In this document: positions 1-12,456 of the stretch, piece after piece | Layout of the letters: every line of letters starts with the position of its first letter | How positions within the stretch are numbered: the first letter of the stretch is position 1 | NCBI GenBank assembly: GCA_029007825.1 | Contig: JAQXIO010000042.1 | Span: 1-32,803 of the forward strand | Source: Bacteroidales bacterium | GTDB taxonomy: Bacteria; Bacteroidota; Bacteroidia; Bacteroidales; JAQXIO01 | DNA length: 32,803 nt | Direction: 5' to 3' | The notes under the pieces: model-generated | Database searches by the model: none | The model's input: the letters and a program-made list of their open reading frames with translations, nothing else | Told to the model about the DNA's origin: nothing | Position numbers and translations under genes: made by a program

Positions 1-95
1 AAAAGATTCATATCTTCATCGCGATCCAGCTCTTTCCATGTTTCCGAAGGACGTAGAATCAGCTTTATCATTAAGTGTATAATACGCTTAAGCAT
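1..95 (-). CDS. Yip1-like membrane protein, 5' fragment (partial)
   Basis: This is the start of a minus-strand gene that runs off the left edge of the window; only about 31 codons are present. The ATG at 95 is chosen because it lies a short distance downstream of a consensus promoter (115-145). A second in-frame ATG lies at 71. The visible peptide begins MLKRIIHLMIKLILRPSETW and continues KELDRDEDMN. In Bacteroidota a hydrophobic start followed by RPSETW or HPSETW is typical of Yip1-domain integral membrane proteins of unknown role. That assignment rests on this short motif alone. The gene follows the NamZ-like gene by 51 bases on the same strand but appears to have its own promoter. Confidence 0.5.
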   Translation of the reverse strand, partial: MLKRIIHLMIKLILRPSETWKELDRDEDMNL

Positions 96-114
96 ACAAT
101 TTGTATTGGGTTGA

Positions 115-145
115 CAAAGGTATTAAAACCCTTTTAAATAGCAAA
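115..145 (-). promoter_or_regulatory. Bacteroidota sigma-70 promoter for the Yip1-like gene
   Basis: Read on the minus strand, TTTG (145-142) is followed by exactly 19 bases and then TACCTTTG (122-115). This fits the Bacteroides consensus TTTG-N19-21-TAnnTTTG. Transcription would begin near 107, leaving a leader of roughly a dozen bases before the ATG at 95. The upstream box abuts the stop codon of the preceding gene. Confidence 0.65.
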
Positions 146-146
146 G

Positions 147-5107
<4,961 letters not shown>

Positions 5108-5117
5108 CTATTAACGA

Positions 5118-5125
5118 CAAAGATA
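5118..5125 (-). promoter_or_regulatory. Probable -7 box for the GH2-NamZ operon
   Basis: On the minus strand this reads TATCTTTG, a full match to TAnnTTTG. It would start transcription about 35-40 bases before the GH2 start at 5074. No good TTTG box is found 19-21 bases upstream; TTGC lies too close. The call rests on the -7 element and its position only. Confidence 0.45.
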
Positions 5126-5823
5126 TGAATTAAAAATGGCAATAAATGCAGAATATAGCAGAAAGACTGCAAATAAGCGGTTTAGAGAGATTTTACGGAA
5201 GAGATTCGAGTCAACGGTCAATTATAGGATTTAAGAATCTTTTTCGTACTTACAAGCTCTACGGTTCATTGAAAGCAGAGCTACAATCCATCTAAATAAG
5301 CTAAAGAAAACTCGCCTGTAAAATTTCTGCCGTTTCACATACTAATATTTATATTGTGCCAACCTGTTTCAAACACTCTACAAAAACAACTTCTCAGCAC
5401 AAAAAGCAAAAATATTCTTTTATTGAAACCACGATTAGGTCAAGTTTAATTCCATTTAACAAAAATGCATTTCACTTCTTCGCCCTATTTTCGTATTTGG
5501 TTCGGGAATGTATCTGGATAGAAAAACAGTTATGTATCCTTTAATAAATCGTTTTTGGGGATGAATTTTACTTGTTAAAAGTTCATTATTTTAGAAAATA
5601 AAGAGAAATAAGAATATTGATTAAAGCTTGAAAAGGAAGGAATAAAATATTCCACACCAAAATGGTTCAACGCAAACAACAAATGGTCTTTTAATTACAA
5701 CATGTGTCCTTTTTCTTCAATTAGCACCTATAAATGAGCATAAAAGCAATTTTTATTGGTCTATTCTACAAACAAAATGTCCTATTACTAAAACATTCAG
5801 TTAAAAAACAAAAACGCACCTGT

Positions 5824-5831
5824 TATTTTTG
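5824..5831 (+). promoter_or_regulatory. Probable -7 box for the DUF4493/PCMD cluster
   Basis: TATTTTTG matches TAnnTTTG. Transcription would begin near 5838, giving a leader of about 48 bases before the ATG at 5886. The expected -33 TTTG is not recognisable 19-21 bases upstream, so an activator or alternative sigma factor may be needed. The leader contains a weak inverted repeat (5853-5859 with 5867-5873). Confidence 0.45.
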
Positions 5832-5885
5832 GAGATTATAAAAAAGGATTCTAATTTTACAAACGTTAAAATTGTAAATATATTT

Positions 5886-6692
5886 ATGAAAAAGAAAAAT
5901 TATTTATGGATATTAGCGACGCTAACAATAGGAGTATTCGCGATATCTTGTTCATCCGATCATAACGATTTGCAGATAAACGAAGGACAGGGAACTGTGA
6001 TGCTTAGTATGGCAACTAATGCTTCTTTCGGTGCAGAATCTAAGATTTTGAATGAGGCTGCTTACAAGAATACGGCAAACTATACCGTACAAATTTTCAA
6101 TAATCAGACTCAAACTAAAGAGTACGAGTTTGTTTATAGCGATTTGGAGAATCAAGGGGCCATCACTTTGGAGAACGGTGCATATACACTTAAAGCATTT
6201 TTTGGAAATGAGTATGTCGCTTCGCAGACCGATTTTTTGGTAACCGGGTCTACGTCCTTTACCGTAAATGGCGATGAAAAACCAACTCAAGAGGTAAGTG
6301 TGTCTTGTGAGCCTACATGCGGTAAATTTGTAGTGAATTTCAATAGTAATATGAAAAATTACTTTAGTGATTATTATGTTACTTATTCGACAAAAGCTTT
6401 GAAAGCTGAAACTTCAACAACTGCTATTTGGAGCAAAGATAATACTGCTCCCTGGTATTTAAAGCTGGATAAAAACGAGGAGGTGACTGCTACTATTCAT
6501 ATAATACGTGCTTCTGACGGTAAATCTACAGAGATAGTAAAAACCTACGTACTAAGTCCTAACCAAGGCTGGAATTTGAATATTAATCCGGTTTATGATC
6601 CAGTAGTAGGATCTTTAGGCATTACTATTACAATCAATGAGGAGACGAATGATATACCATTGGATGTTGTAATTCCTTCTGAATGGATTTAA
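5886..6692 (+). CDS. DUF4493-like surface lipoprotein (first gene of cluster)
   Basis: A 268-residue lipoprotein. The start at 5886 is chosen because it gives a proper signal peptide with lipobox FAISC (Cys22); a TTG-started extension upstream overlaps the promoter box. After Cys22 comes SSDHND, an acidic stretch of the kind that sends Bacteroidota lipoproteins to the cell surface. The body is beta-rich and shows the DUF4493-like pattern: a strand beginning YTVQIFN (about residues 70-80), then ENGAYTLKAFFG, then a conserved end near IPLDVVIPSEWI. No catalytic motif is seen. It is followed after 24 bases by the next cluster gene. The function is unknown; the family placement is by resemblance to the clearer members downstream. 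Confidence 0.75.
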   Translation: MKKKNYLWILATLTIGVFAISCSSDHNDLQINEGQGTVMLSMATNASFGAESKILNEAAYKNTANYTVQIFNNQTQTKEYEFVYSDLENQGAITLENGAYTLKAFFGNEYVASQTDFLVTGSTSFTVNGDEKPTQEVSVSCEPTCGKFVVNFNSNMKNYFSDYYVTYSTKALKAETSTTAIWSKDNTAPWYLKLDKNEEVTATIHIIRASDGKSTEIVKTYVLSPNQGWNLNINPVYDPVVGSLGITITINEETNDIPLDVVIPSEWI

Positions 6693-6716
6693 TAACGAAT
6701 TAAATTAAAGAAGAAT

Positions 6717-8060
6717 ATGAAATTAAATCAATTTATATTGGTAAATGCCATAGCAATAAGCATGACTGCTTGTATTTCTTCGGAAGATGATATAAGCATT
6801 GAAGGCTTCGGCAAAATGAGTTTAGAGGTTGCGGTACACGAGCCTTTAACTACAAAAGCTGCTAATCAGAATATATCTACTGCAGAATTTCCGATATCAA
6901 AAGCTGCTAACCCGAATATATCTACCGAAGAATTTCCTGTATCGATTGTGGGTGCTGTATCGAAAACATTTAATAACGCTGCCGAATTGAAAGATAAACC
7001 GGTGCTTTTGCCAATAGGTGCATACGTGGTTACGTCTCATTCTCCGGGTGAACTGGAGCAGCAAATGAGTGCTCCTTATTACAAAGGTCAAGCCAGTGCT
7101 AACATTCAAAAGGGGATAACAGAAAATATCAATGTTATTTGCAAGATGGCGAACAGCCCTATTGAGGTGAAATACGATCAAGAGTTTTTATCTACATTTT
7201 CTACATGGACATTAACTATCACCGATGGAAATGAGAATTCACTGGTATATACCAATGAAGATGGCGTTAATTTAACTCCGGTTTATTGGTTGTTTGGAGA
7301 GGATGTGGAAGCAATTAAAGTAACCATTAAAGCAACTACCCGATCTACCGGCAGTACTATTTCCGACTATGTAGAATTGTTGAAAAGTTCGGCAACCGAA
7401 TCTTACGATGGAGATAATAAATCCTTTGCAGGAGGAGATAAGATCGTATTGAACCTAGGCAAGGCTACAGTGACAGAAGGTACAGTTACCGGTATCGAGA
7501 TTTCGGCTAACGTGTCTTTTACTATGAATGATCAAACAGTAAATGTGGATGTGCTTTGGGATCAGGATAAAGATGGCAATGAAGAGGGTGAAGGCTCCGG
7601 TGAAGGTGGCGGAACAACGACTGACGGCCCTCAAGTGATTCTACCAAGTGATATTTCTTATTCTATAAGTGGAAATCCTGCGGCTCCGGCTACCGCTAAT
7701 GCTACTTTAAAAACTCCGGCAGGATTGCAGAGTGCAATTGTGAAGATTACTACCGATAACAAAGATTTTCAAGCTACGTTAGCTGAAGCCGCATTCGATA
7801 CTCCGGGAGCTTTGTTAACCGGTGCAGAATTGGTTGGAAATAAAGGTATGCAAGATCTATTCGATTCTATGGATTTAACGGATGAAAGCGGTAATCCTAA
7901 AAAGACTCCGGTAGTAGGAGAAACAGAATATATATTCCCATTGCACACATTTTATATTTTCTTGAATTTATTTACCGGTGTTCATCATTTTGAGATTACG
8001 TTGACCGATGCTAACGGCAAAACCGTAAAAGATACAATAACAATGACTATTACAGAATAA
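6717..8060 (+). CDS. DUF4493-like lipoprotein with acidic Gly-rich linker and extra C-terminal domain
   Basis: A 447-residue lipoprotein; the lipidated residue is Cys19 (SMTAC), followed by ISSEDD, a surface-export-like signal. Residues about 25-280 form a DUF4493-type beta domain, recognisable by LLPIGAYVVTSH and APYYKGQASANI. It carries a tandem 15-residue repeat (47-61 and 62-76). A linker at about 282-305 begins DQDKDGNEEGEGSGEGGG and joins a separate C-terminal beta domain (about 306-447) of unrecognised family ending HHFEITLTDANGKTVKD. DxDxDG in the linker recalls a calcium loop but lacks the later ligands. The gene is separated by 24 bases from the preceding gene and by 4 from the next. 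Its role is probably structural or adhesive; no enzyme motif is visible. Confidence 0.8.
   Translation: MKLNQFILVNAIAISMTACISSEDDISIEGFGKMSLEVAVHEPLTTKAANQNISTAEFPISKAANPNISTEEFPVSIVGAVSKTFNNAAELKDKPVLLPIGAYVVTSHSPGELEQQMSAPYYKGQASANIQKGITENINVICKMANSPIEVKYDQEFLSTFSTWTLTITDGNENSLVYTNEDGVNLTPVYWLFGEDVEAIKVTIKATTRSTGSTISDYVELLKSSATESYDGDNKSFAGGDKIVLNLGKATVTEGTVTGIEISANVSFTMNDQTVNVDVLWDQDKDGNEEGEGSGEGGGTTTDGPQVILPSDISYSISGNPAAPATANATLKTPAGLQSAIVKITTDNKDFQATLAEAAFDTPGALLTGAELVGNKGMQDLFDSMDLTDESGNPKKTPVVGETEYIFPLHTFYIFLNLFTGVHHFEITLTDANGKTVKDTITMTITE
6855..6944 (+). repeat. Tandem 45-bp in-frame repeat (two copies)
   Basis: Copy 1 (6855-6899) and copy 2 (6900-6944) are directly adjacent and in frame, encoding KAANQNISTAEFPIS and KAANPNISTEEFPVS. 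They differ at 7 of 45 bases by my count, several of them synonymous, so the duplication is not brand new. It lies near the N-terminus of the mature lipoprotein. Confidence 0.9.
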
Positions 8061-8064
8061 CGAT

Positions 8065-9936
8065 ATGAAAAAGATATATAGATTATTTACGCTGTTTTGT
8101 ATGTGCGGTCTTTTTGCTTGTTCTAACGAAGAGATTATAATAGATAGCAATTCGAAGATCGGATATTTAAAACTTAATCTTTCAACTAACACTACTGTTG
8201 TATCCAAAAGTAAACCTGCAGAGGGTTATAATCCGAAACAATTATACGTGGAGATTCTGGATGCTGACGGAAATGTCGCTAAAGAGTGGGACGGCACTTC
8301 TTTTAATGGTGAGGAAGCAAAGACTAATGACCATACTTTATGGACAGTAGATAAAAGATTTCAATTGAAGCCTGGGACTTATACGATCAATGCTTATTCG
8401 TACGGGTTTGACGGCCAATATATCGATTTTGATATTCCTTTTTATGCAGGATCAGCTACTGCGATTGTAAAAAGCGGAGATACCCCGACTTTGGCTAATG
8501 TGGAATGCACTTTGGATAATGTAAAAGTAACTGTCAATTTCGACGAAAGTGTAAATAATGCATTTTCTTATGCAGCAGTACGTGTTCGTTCTGAAGCAGC
8601 TGTCCCTGAAAGATCTTATTTAGACTTTGTTATGAACAACAATGATCCTTCCGCCTATTATCCGGTAGGTAATTTGGCAGCCGAAATAACAATAGTAAAT
8701 AAAAATAATGTATCACACACCTTAGAATATCCTATCGAGGGGCCGGTTGTTGCACGTAATCATTATATTTTGAATGTAAAAACGGCTAATAGCGGTTCTG
8801 GCAACATAAATGTGCAAGTGGACGATGAGACGAGGACTTATACATATACATTTAATGTATCAACTATTGCAAAAACTTATCTCATTGTAAATAAACCGAT
8901 TGTATGGAGCAATTTTGCAATTTTAGAGGGAGAAGTGCTTTCGTCAGAATCAGAATTGGATACGTCTTGTATGAAGATGGAATATAAAACATCTACAGCT
9001 AATGAGTGGACTTCGGTGCCTACCGTTTCTAACGGAATTTATACGGCTACTATCAAAAATATGTCACCCAATACGACCTATAGTTACCGTATGGTATATA
9101 GTAAGGGCGAAGAGACGTATGTAAGCGATGAGAGAAGTTTTACGACTGATGCAGCTCCCGCTTTGTACAACGGCAATATGGATGCCTGGTATCAAGACGG
9201 TAAAACTTGGGATGCTATCTCTGAAGCTGATTTCAATGCTGGAAATCATTTCTGGGATTCCAGTAACCCTGGAACCACTACCGGTGCGGGTGTTTTGATT
9301 AACAAGAACCCAACACAAGGTGTAACCAACCCGGTACATACCGCAGGTGGTAAAGCGGCAGAATTAAAATCACAATATGCTTCTGCCGCCGGTATCGGCA
9401 AGTTTGCAGCAGCCAGTTTGTATGTCGGTGAATTTGGAGGTTTAGTGGGTACGAACGGTGCAAAGATTAATTTCGGCCGTCCGTTTACCGGTCGTCCGAC
9501 TCAGCTTAAGGGATGGTTCCAATATTCAACCGGAGCAATAGACTATGCGGGGAATAATCAGCCTTCAGGGACAGTGTCAAAAGGAGATACTGACTTATGG
9601 TCTGCTTACGTTGTTTTGACCACCGGTACTTATACATTGGATAATACCGATATGGCCGGTACTTTAAAAGATTTCAACGCTTTATTGAATAATCCGGACG
9701 ATGACTTTGTGGTTGCTTACGGTGCATTGCCGGATGCTCAATGTATTGCTTCCAACAATTGGAAAGAGTTTACCATTGATTTAACGTATAAGAATTTGAC
9801 GGCAAAACCGACTCACTTAATCATCGTATTCTCCTCCAGTAAGTACGGAGATTACTTTACCGGTAGTACTTCCAGCTTGCTTTATTTAGACGATTTGGAA
9901 TTTGTTTATGGTGACAGTCCGAGAGTAGTGGAATAA
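8065..9936 (+). CDS. DUF4493 + Fn3-like + PCMD lipoprotein
   Basis: A 623-residue lipoprotein with lipobox LFAC (Cys19), then SNEE. It has three parts. DUF4493 spans about 34-265; it has the clearest family signature of the cluster, with LKPGTYTINAYSYG and DIPFYAGSATAIV. An Fn3-like domain spans about 275-362 (MSPNTTYSYRMVY). The C-terminal PCMD (putative carbohydrate metabolism domain, PF13201 type) spans about 366-623, opening YNGNMDAW and closing KYGDYFTGSTSSLLYLDDLE. PCMD was named from structural resemblance to carbohydrate-binding folds; no activity is established. The gene starts 4 bases after the preceding stop, implying co-translation. A strong hairpin follows the stop codon. Confidence 0.88.
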   Translation: MKKIYRLFTLFCMCGLFACSNEEIIIDSNSKIGYLKLNLSTNTTVVSKSKPAEGYNPKQLYVEILDADGNVAKEWDGTSFNGEEAKTNDHTLWTVDKRFQLKPGTYTINAYSYGFDGQYIDFDIPFYAGSATAIVKSGDTPTLANVECTLDNVKVTVNFDESVNNAFSYAAVRVRSEAAVPERSYLDFVMNNNDPSAYYPVGNLAAEITIVNKNNVSHTLEYPIEGPVVARNHYILNVKTANSGSGNINVQVDDETRTYTYTFNVSTIAKTYLIVNKPIVWSNFAILEGEVLSSESELDTSCMKMEYKTSTANEWTSVPTVSNGIYTATIKNMSPNTTYSYRMVYSKGEETYVSDERSFTTDAAPALYNGNMDAWYQDGKTWDAISEADFNAGNHFWDSSNPGTTTGAGVLINKNPTQGVTNPVHTAGGKAAELKSQYASAAGIGKFAAASLYVGEFGGLVGTNGAKINFGRPFTGRPTQLKGWFQYSTGAIDYAGNNQPSGTVSKGDTDLWSAYVVLTTGTYTLDNTDMAGTLKDFNALLNNPDDDFVVAYGALPDAQCIASNNWKEFTIDLTYKNLTAKPTHLIIVFSSSKYGDYFTGSTSSLLYLDDLEFVYGDSPRVVE

Positions 9937-9955
9937 TAAATAATATCAATCAGAC

Positions 9956-9987
9956 CAATGAAAGAGACAGTCTTGTCTCTTTCATTG
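9956..9987 (+). promoter_or_regulatory. Perfect 14-bp stem-loop between the third and fourth cluster genes
   Basis: CAATGAAAGAGACA (9956-9969) pairs perfectly with TGTCTCTTTCATTG (9974-9987) around the 4-base loop GTCT. It begins 20 bases after the stop at 9936 and ends 24 bases before the start at 10012. No run of T follows on the plus strand, so a simple intrinsic terminator is unlikely. An mRNA-stabilising or processing element, a partial attenuator or a protein-binding palindrome are possible roles. Confidence 0.85.
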
Positions 9988-10011
9988 ATCGGGTTGTATA
10001 CAAACCAGTTT

Positions 10012-10749
10012 ATGCGATTAAGAATTATACTTAGCTTCTTTTTGTCATTGATGGTATTGAACGCTTTGGCAGAACGTCCGGTACGTATCGACCGCCAAAT
10101 TATGCATACTACTTTTATACCGAAAGGCCAATGGATGGTCGGAGGTACATTTAGTTACTCGGAATTTGACAGCAAGAATCTAAATTTTTTGGTGCTTAAA
10201 GATGTAAATGCAATTGGTTATACCTTGAAGGTGAGTCCATACGTAGGATATTTCTTTCGTGATAACCTGGCTGCGGGCTTTCGCTTCAGTTATAATAGAA
10301 CTCTGCTGGATATGCCTAATCTGGATCTGAATTTGGGTGAGGATTTCAATATTAATCTGAGCAATATCTATTATTTACAACATGAATATCAGGCCACCGG
10401 TTTTTTCCGTAGTTATATGTCTATCGGGAAAAGTAAAATCTTCGGTTTTTTCAACGATATTCGTTTGTCGTACGGCTATAGTGAGGGTAAGAATTCTACC
10501 GGAACCGGTATTGAATACGATGGGACTTATGCCACTTCTCACAATTTGCAGATTGGTTTTGCACCGGGATTGACTGCTTTCGTCACCAATTTCTTGGCAG
10601 CAGAGGTTTCTATGGGTGTTTTAGGATACAATTTCAGTTGGCAGGAACAGACTACCAACCGAGTGGAAAAAGGCAAGACACATGTGGCTTCCGGAAAATT
10701 TAATATTGATCTTTTTTCAGTAAATATCGGACTTACTTTTTACTTGTAA
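10012..10749 (+). CDS. Small outer-membrane beta-barrel protein of the DUF4493/PCMD cluster
   Basis: A 245-residue protein starting MRLRIILSFFLSLMVLNALA, a signal peptidase I leader without a lipobox cysteine. The start at 10012 is preferred over an in-frame ATG at 9958 because the latter lies inside the stem-loop and would put 18 unlikely residues ahead of the leader. The mature part alternates polar and aromatic/aliphatic residues in amphipathic strands (for example YTLKVSPYVGYFF, LAAGFRFSYNRT, IFGFFNDIRLSYGYS) and ends NIGLTFYL, as an outer-membrane barrel of about 8-10 strands would. It is the only non-lipoprotein of the cluster and may anchor or export the others. The family is not identified more closely. 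Confidence 0.8.
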   Translation: MRLRIILSFFLSLMVLNALAERPVRIDRQIMHTTFIPKGQWMVGGTFSYSEFDSKNLNFLVLKDVNAIGYTLKVSPYVGYFFRDNLAAGFRFSYNRTLLDMPNLDLNLGEDFNINLSNIYYLQHEYQATGFFRSYMSIGKSKIFGFFNDIRLSYGYSEGKNSTGTGIEYDGTYATSHNLQIGFAPGLTAFVTNFLAAEVSMGVLGYNFSWQEQTTNRVEKGKTHVASGKFNIDLFSVNIGLTFYL

Positions 10750-10778
10750 AAAACAACCAATTATAAACGGTCTGTCCT

Positions 10779-12440
10779 ATGGAAAAAAATGTATTATCAA
10801 GCTTGTTCGTTTCACTATTGATCAGTGCATGTGCCGTTGAAAACGATATTCCTTATCCGATTGTAGAGGGGAGTATCCTTGCCTTTGAAGTGGAGGGGCA
10901 ATGTGCGGAAACACCCGAGGGAAATGTACAGGCAACCATCGATAAAAACAAACGAACTATCCAACTCTTTGTCAATGACTCGGTAGATATCACCCGGCTT
11001 AAGATCAAGAAGTTAACTGTAAGCAATCAGGCCCGGATTCTGGTTGACAGTACGCTTTGCGATAATTATGCCAAGTTCCCTGCTGTCGGCTTTGAATCGC
11101 TTTCGACACTTCCTCTCTCTTCCAATACCCGGATGGATTTTACTCGTCCCGTCTCCTTTATTTTGCAGACTTATCAAGACTATGAATGGAGAGTCGATAT
11201 TCAACAAGTGATAGAAAGAAATATCATCTTCGAGAATCAAGTCGGAAAAGCAGTGGTGGACGATATCAACCGCAACGTAGTGGTTTATCTGGCTGCCGGG
11301 CAACCACTTAATAAGGTTAAGGTATCGGCTTTTGATTTGGGTGGTAAATACGGACGTGTCGTACCGAACCTGACTGCTCCGGCTTATTACGACTTTTCCG
11401 AACCTGTTTCAGTTTTTGTCTCTCATGCTTGGGAAGAGATTAGTTATGAATGGACCGTATATGTCTATAATATAAAAGGTGAGGAAGGAGGAGCTTCTCC
11501 GACTGATGCGGCTGTAACGGCTCGTACAACTCAAGCAACCGTGAAGGGAAGTATATCAGGCGGAAAGACTCCGCAAATAGAATACGCTTTATCCGGCACT
11601 TCAGAATGGACGACTCTTGCGGTTTCACAAGTAACGGTAAACGGGACAAGCTTTACAGCTACTATGAGTGGATTGCAACCTGCGACATCTTATCTGTACC
11701 GTATCACTATTGATGGCGACGTTACCCAGACGGGTGAGTTCAGTACGGCTCCCCAGATACTTTTACCCAACGGAAGCTTTGATGATTGGCATTCGGATGC
11801 GAAATTGTGGAATCCCTGGGCTGCAAACGGCACTTCGTTCTGGGATACCGGTAACCGTGGGGCTACTACAGTAGGAAAAAGCAATTCTTATCCAACCGAT
11901 GAAACATGTAACGGAAAGGGACAAGCGGGCTTGCTGGAATCAAAATACATTATTATAAAATTTGCCGCCGGAAATATCTTTACAGGCAGCTATTTGCGGA
12001 CCGATGGTACCAATGGGATATTAAGTTTTGGACGTGAATTTTCTTCATTTCCTTCTAAGTTAAGGGTAAACTATAAATATTCGTCACAAACAATCAATCG
12101 AATAGGAGACGATGATTATGCGCATTTGAAAGGATTGCCGGATTCGTGCCACATCTATATTGCGTTGACCGATTGGGATCAACCGTTGGAAATCCGCACC
12201 CGCCCTTCGGAACGCCAGCTGTTTGATAAAAACGATCCGTCAATTATCGCTTATGCAGAGTTGATAGAGGGACATGATACTCCTTCATACAGGCAATTGG
12301 ACCTGGAACTGAAGTATCGAAACGAACGTACTCCGAAATATATTGTAATTGTAGCTTCCGCCAGCAAATACGGAGACTTCTTCACCGGTGGCGAAGGCAG
12401 TAAGCTATGGGTTGATAATTTTGAACTGATTTATGATTAA
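10779..12440 (+). CDS. PCMD lipoprotein with two N-terminal repeat domains and an Fn3-like domain
   Basis: A 553-residue lipoprotein with lipobox ISAC (Cys18), then AVENDI. Residues about 30-145 and 146-235 look like two copies of one Ig-like domain: each has a D-x-N-[KR]-R/N strand followed later by DFTRPVSFILQ or DFSEPVSVFVS and a final W-R/T-V strand. An Fn3-like domain follows (about 244-325, with LQPATSYLYRITI). The C-terminal PCMD (about 328-553) opens PNGSFDDWHSD and ends SKLWVDNFELIYD. It lacks the DUF4493 domain found in its neighbours. The reading frame ends 8 bases past an upstream in-frame ATG of the next gene, so the two are probably translated together. The role is unknown; the modular build suggests ligand binding at the surface. 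Confidence 0.82.
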   Translation: MEKNVLSSLFVSLLISACAVENDIPYPIVEGSILAFEVEGQCAETPEGNVQATIDKNKRTIQLFVNDSVDITRLKIKKLTVSNQARILVDSTLCDNYAKFPAVGFESLSTLPLSSNTRMDFTRPVSFILQTYQDYEWRVDIQQVIERNIIFENQVGKAVVDDINRNVVVYLAAGQPLNKVKVSAFDLGGKYGRVVPNLTAPAYYDFSEPVSVFVSHAWEEISYEWTVYVYNIKGEEGGASPTDAAVTARTTQATVKGSISGGKTPQIEYALSGTSEWTTLAVSQVTVNGTSFTATMSGLQPATSYLYRITIDGDVTQTGEFSTAPQILLPNGSFDDWHSDAKLWNPWAANGTSFWDTGNRGATTVGKSNSYPTDETCNGKGQAGLLESKYIIIKFAAGNIFTGSYLRTDGTNGILSFGREFSSFPSKLRVNYKYSSQTINRIGDDDYAHLKGLPDSCHIYIALTDWDQPLEIRTRPSERQLFDKNDPSIIAYAELIEGHDTPSYRQLDLELKYRNERTPKYIVIVASASKYGDFFTGGEGSKLWVDNFELIYD

Positions 12441-12456
12441 ACGCTCCTTGCGCACG

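Larger units (their letters stand above)
5108..5885. other. AT-rich divergent intergenic region, about 780 bases
   Basis: Between the divergent GH2 operon and the DUF4493 cluster no convincing gene is visible. A 62-codon plus-strand frame at 5356-5544 has no start context or family resemblance. The region holds the probable -7 boxes of the two divergent transcription units near its ends and short AT-rich inverted repeats. Its length is generous for two promoters, so binding sites for regulators, a small RNA or a decayed gene are possible, but none can be shown from the sequence. Confidence 0.5.

Noticed and set aside
5407..5414. Minus-strand TATTTTTG as a second GH2 promoter
   Set aside because: No -33 partner and a leader of over 300 bases; the box at 5118-5125 is better placed.
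5356..5544. 62-codon frame in the divergent intergenic region
   Set aside because: Short, composition like surrounding non-coding AT-rich DNA, no family resemblance.
5411..5618. 9-bp inverted repeat (AATATTCTT / AAGAATATT), considered as an invertible promoter
   Set aside because: Such a pair is expected by chance in several hundred AT-rich bases; no promoter between the arms and no nearby recombinase.
9958..10011. Upstream start for the outer-membrane barrel gene
   Set aside because: The ATG lies inside a perfect stem-loop, and the added residues spoil an otherwise typical signal peptide.
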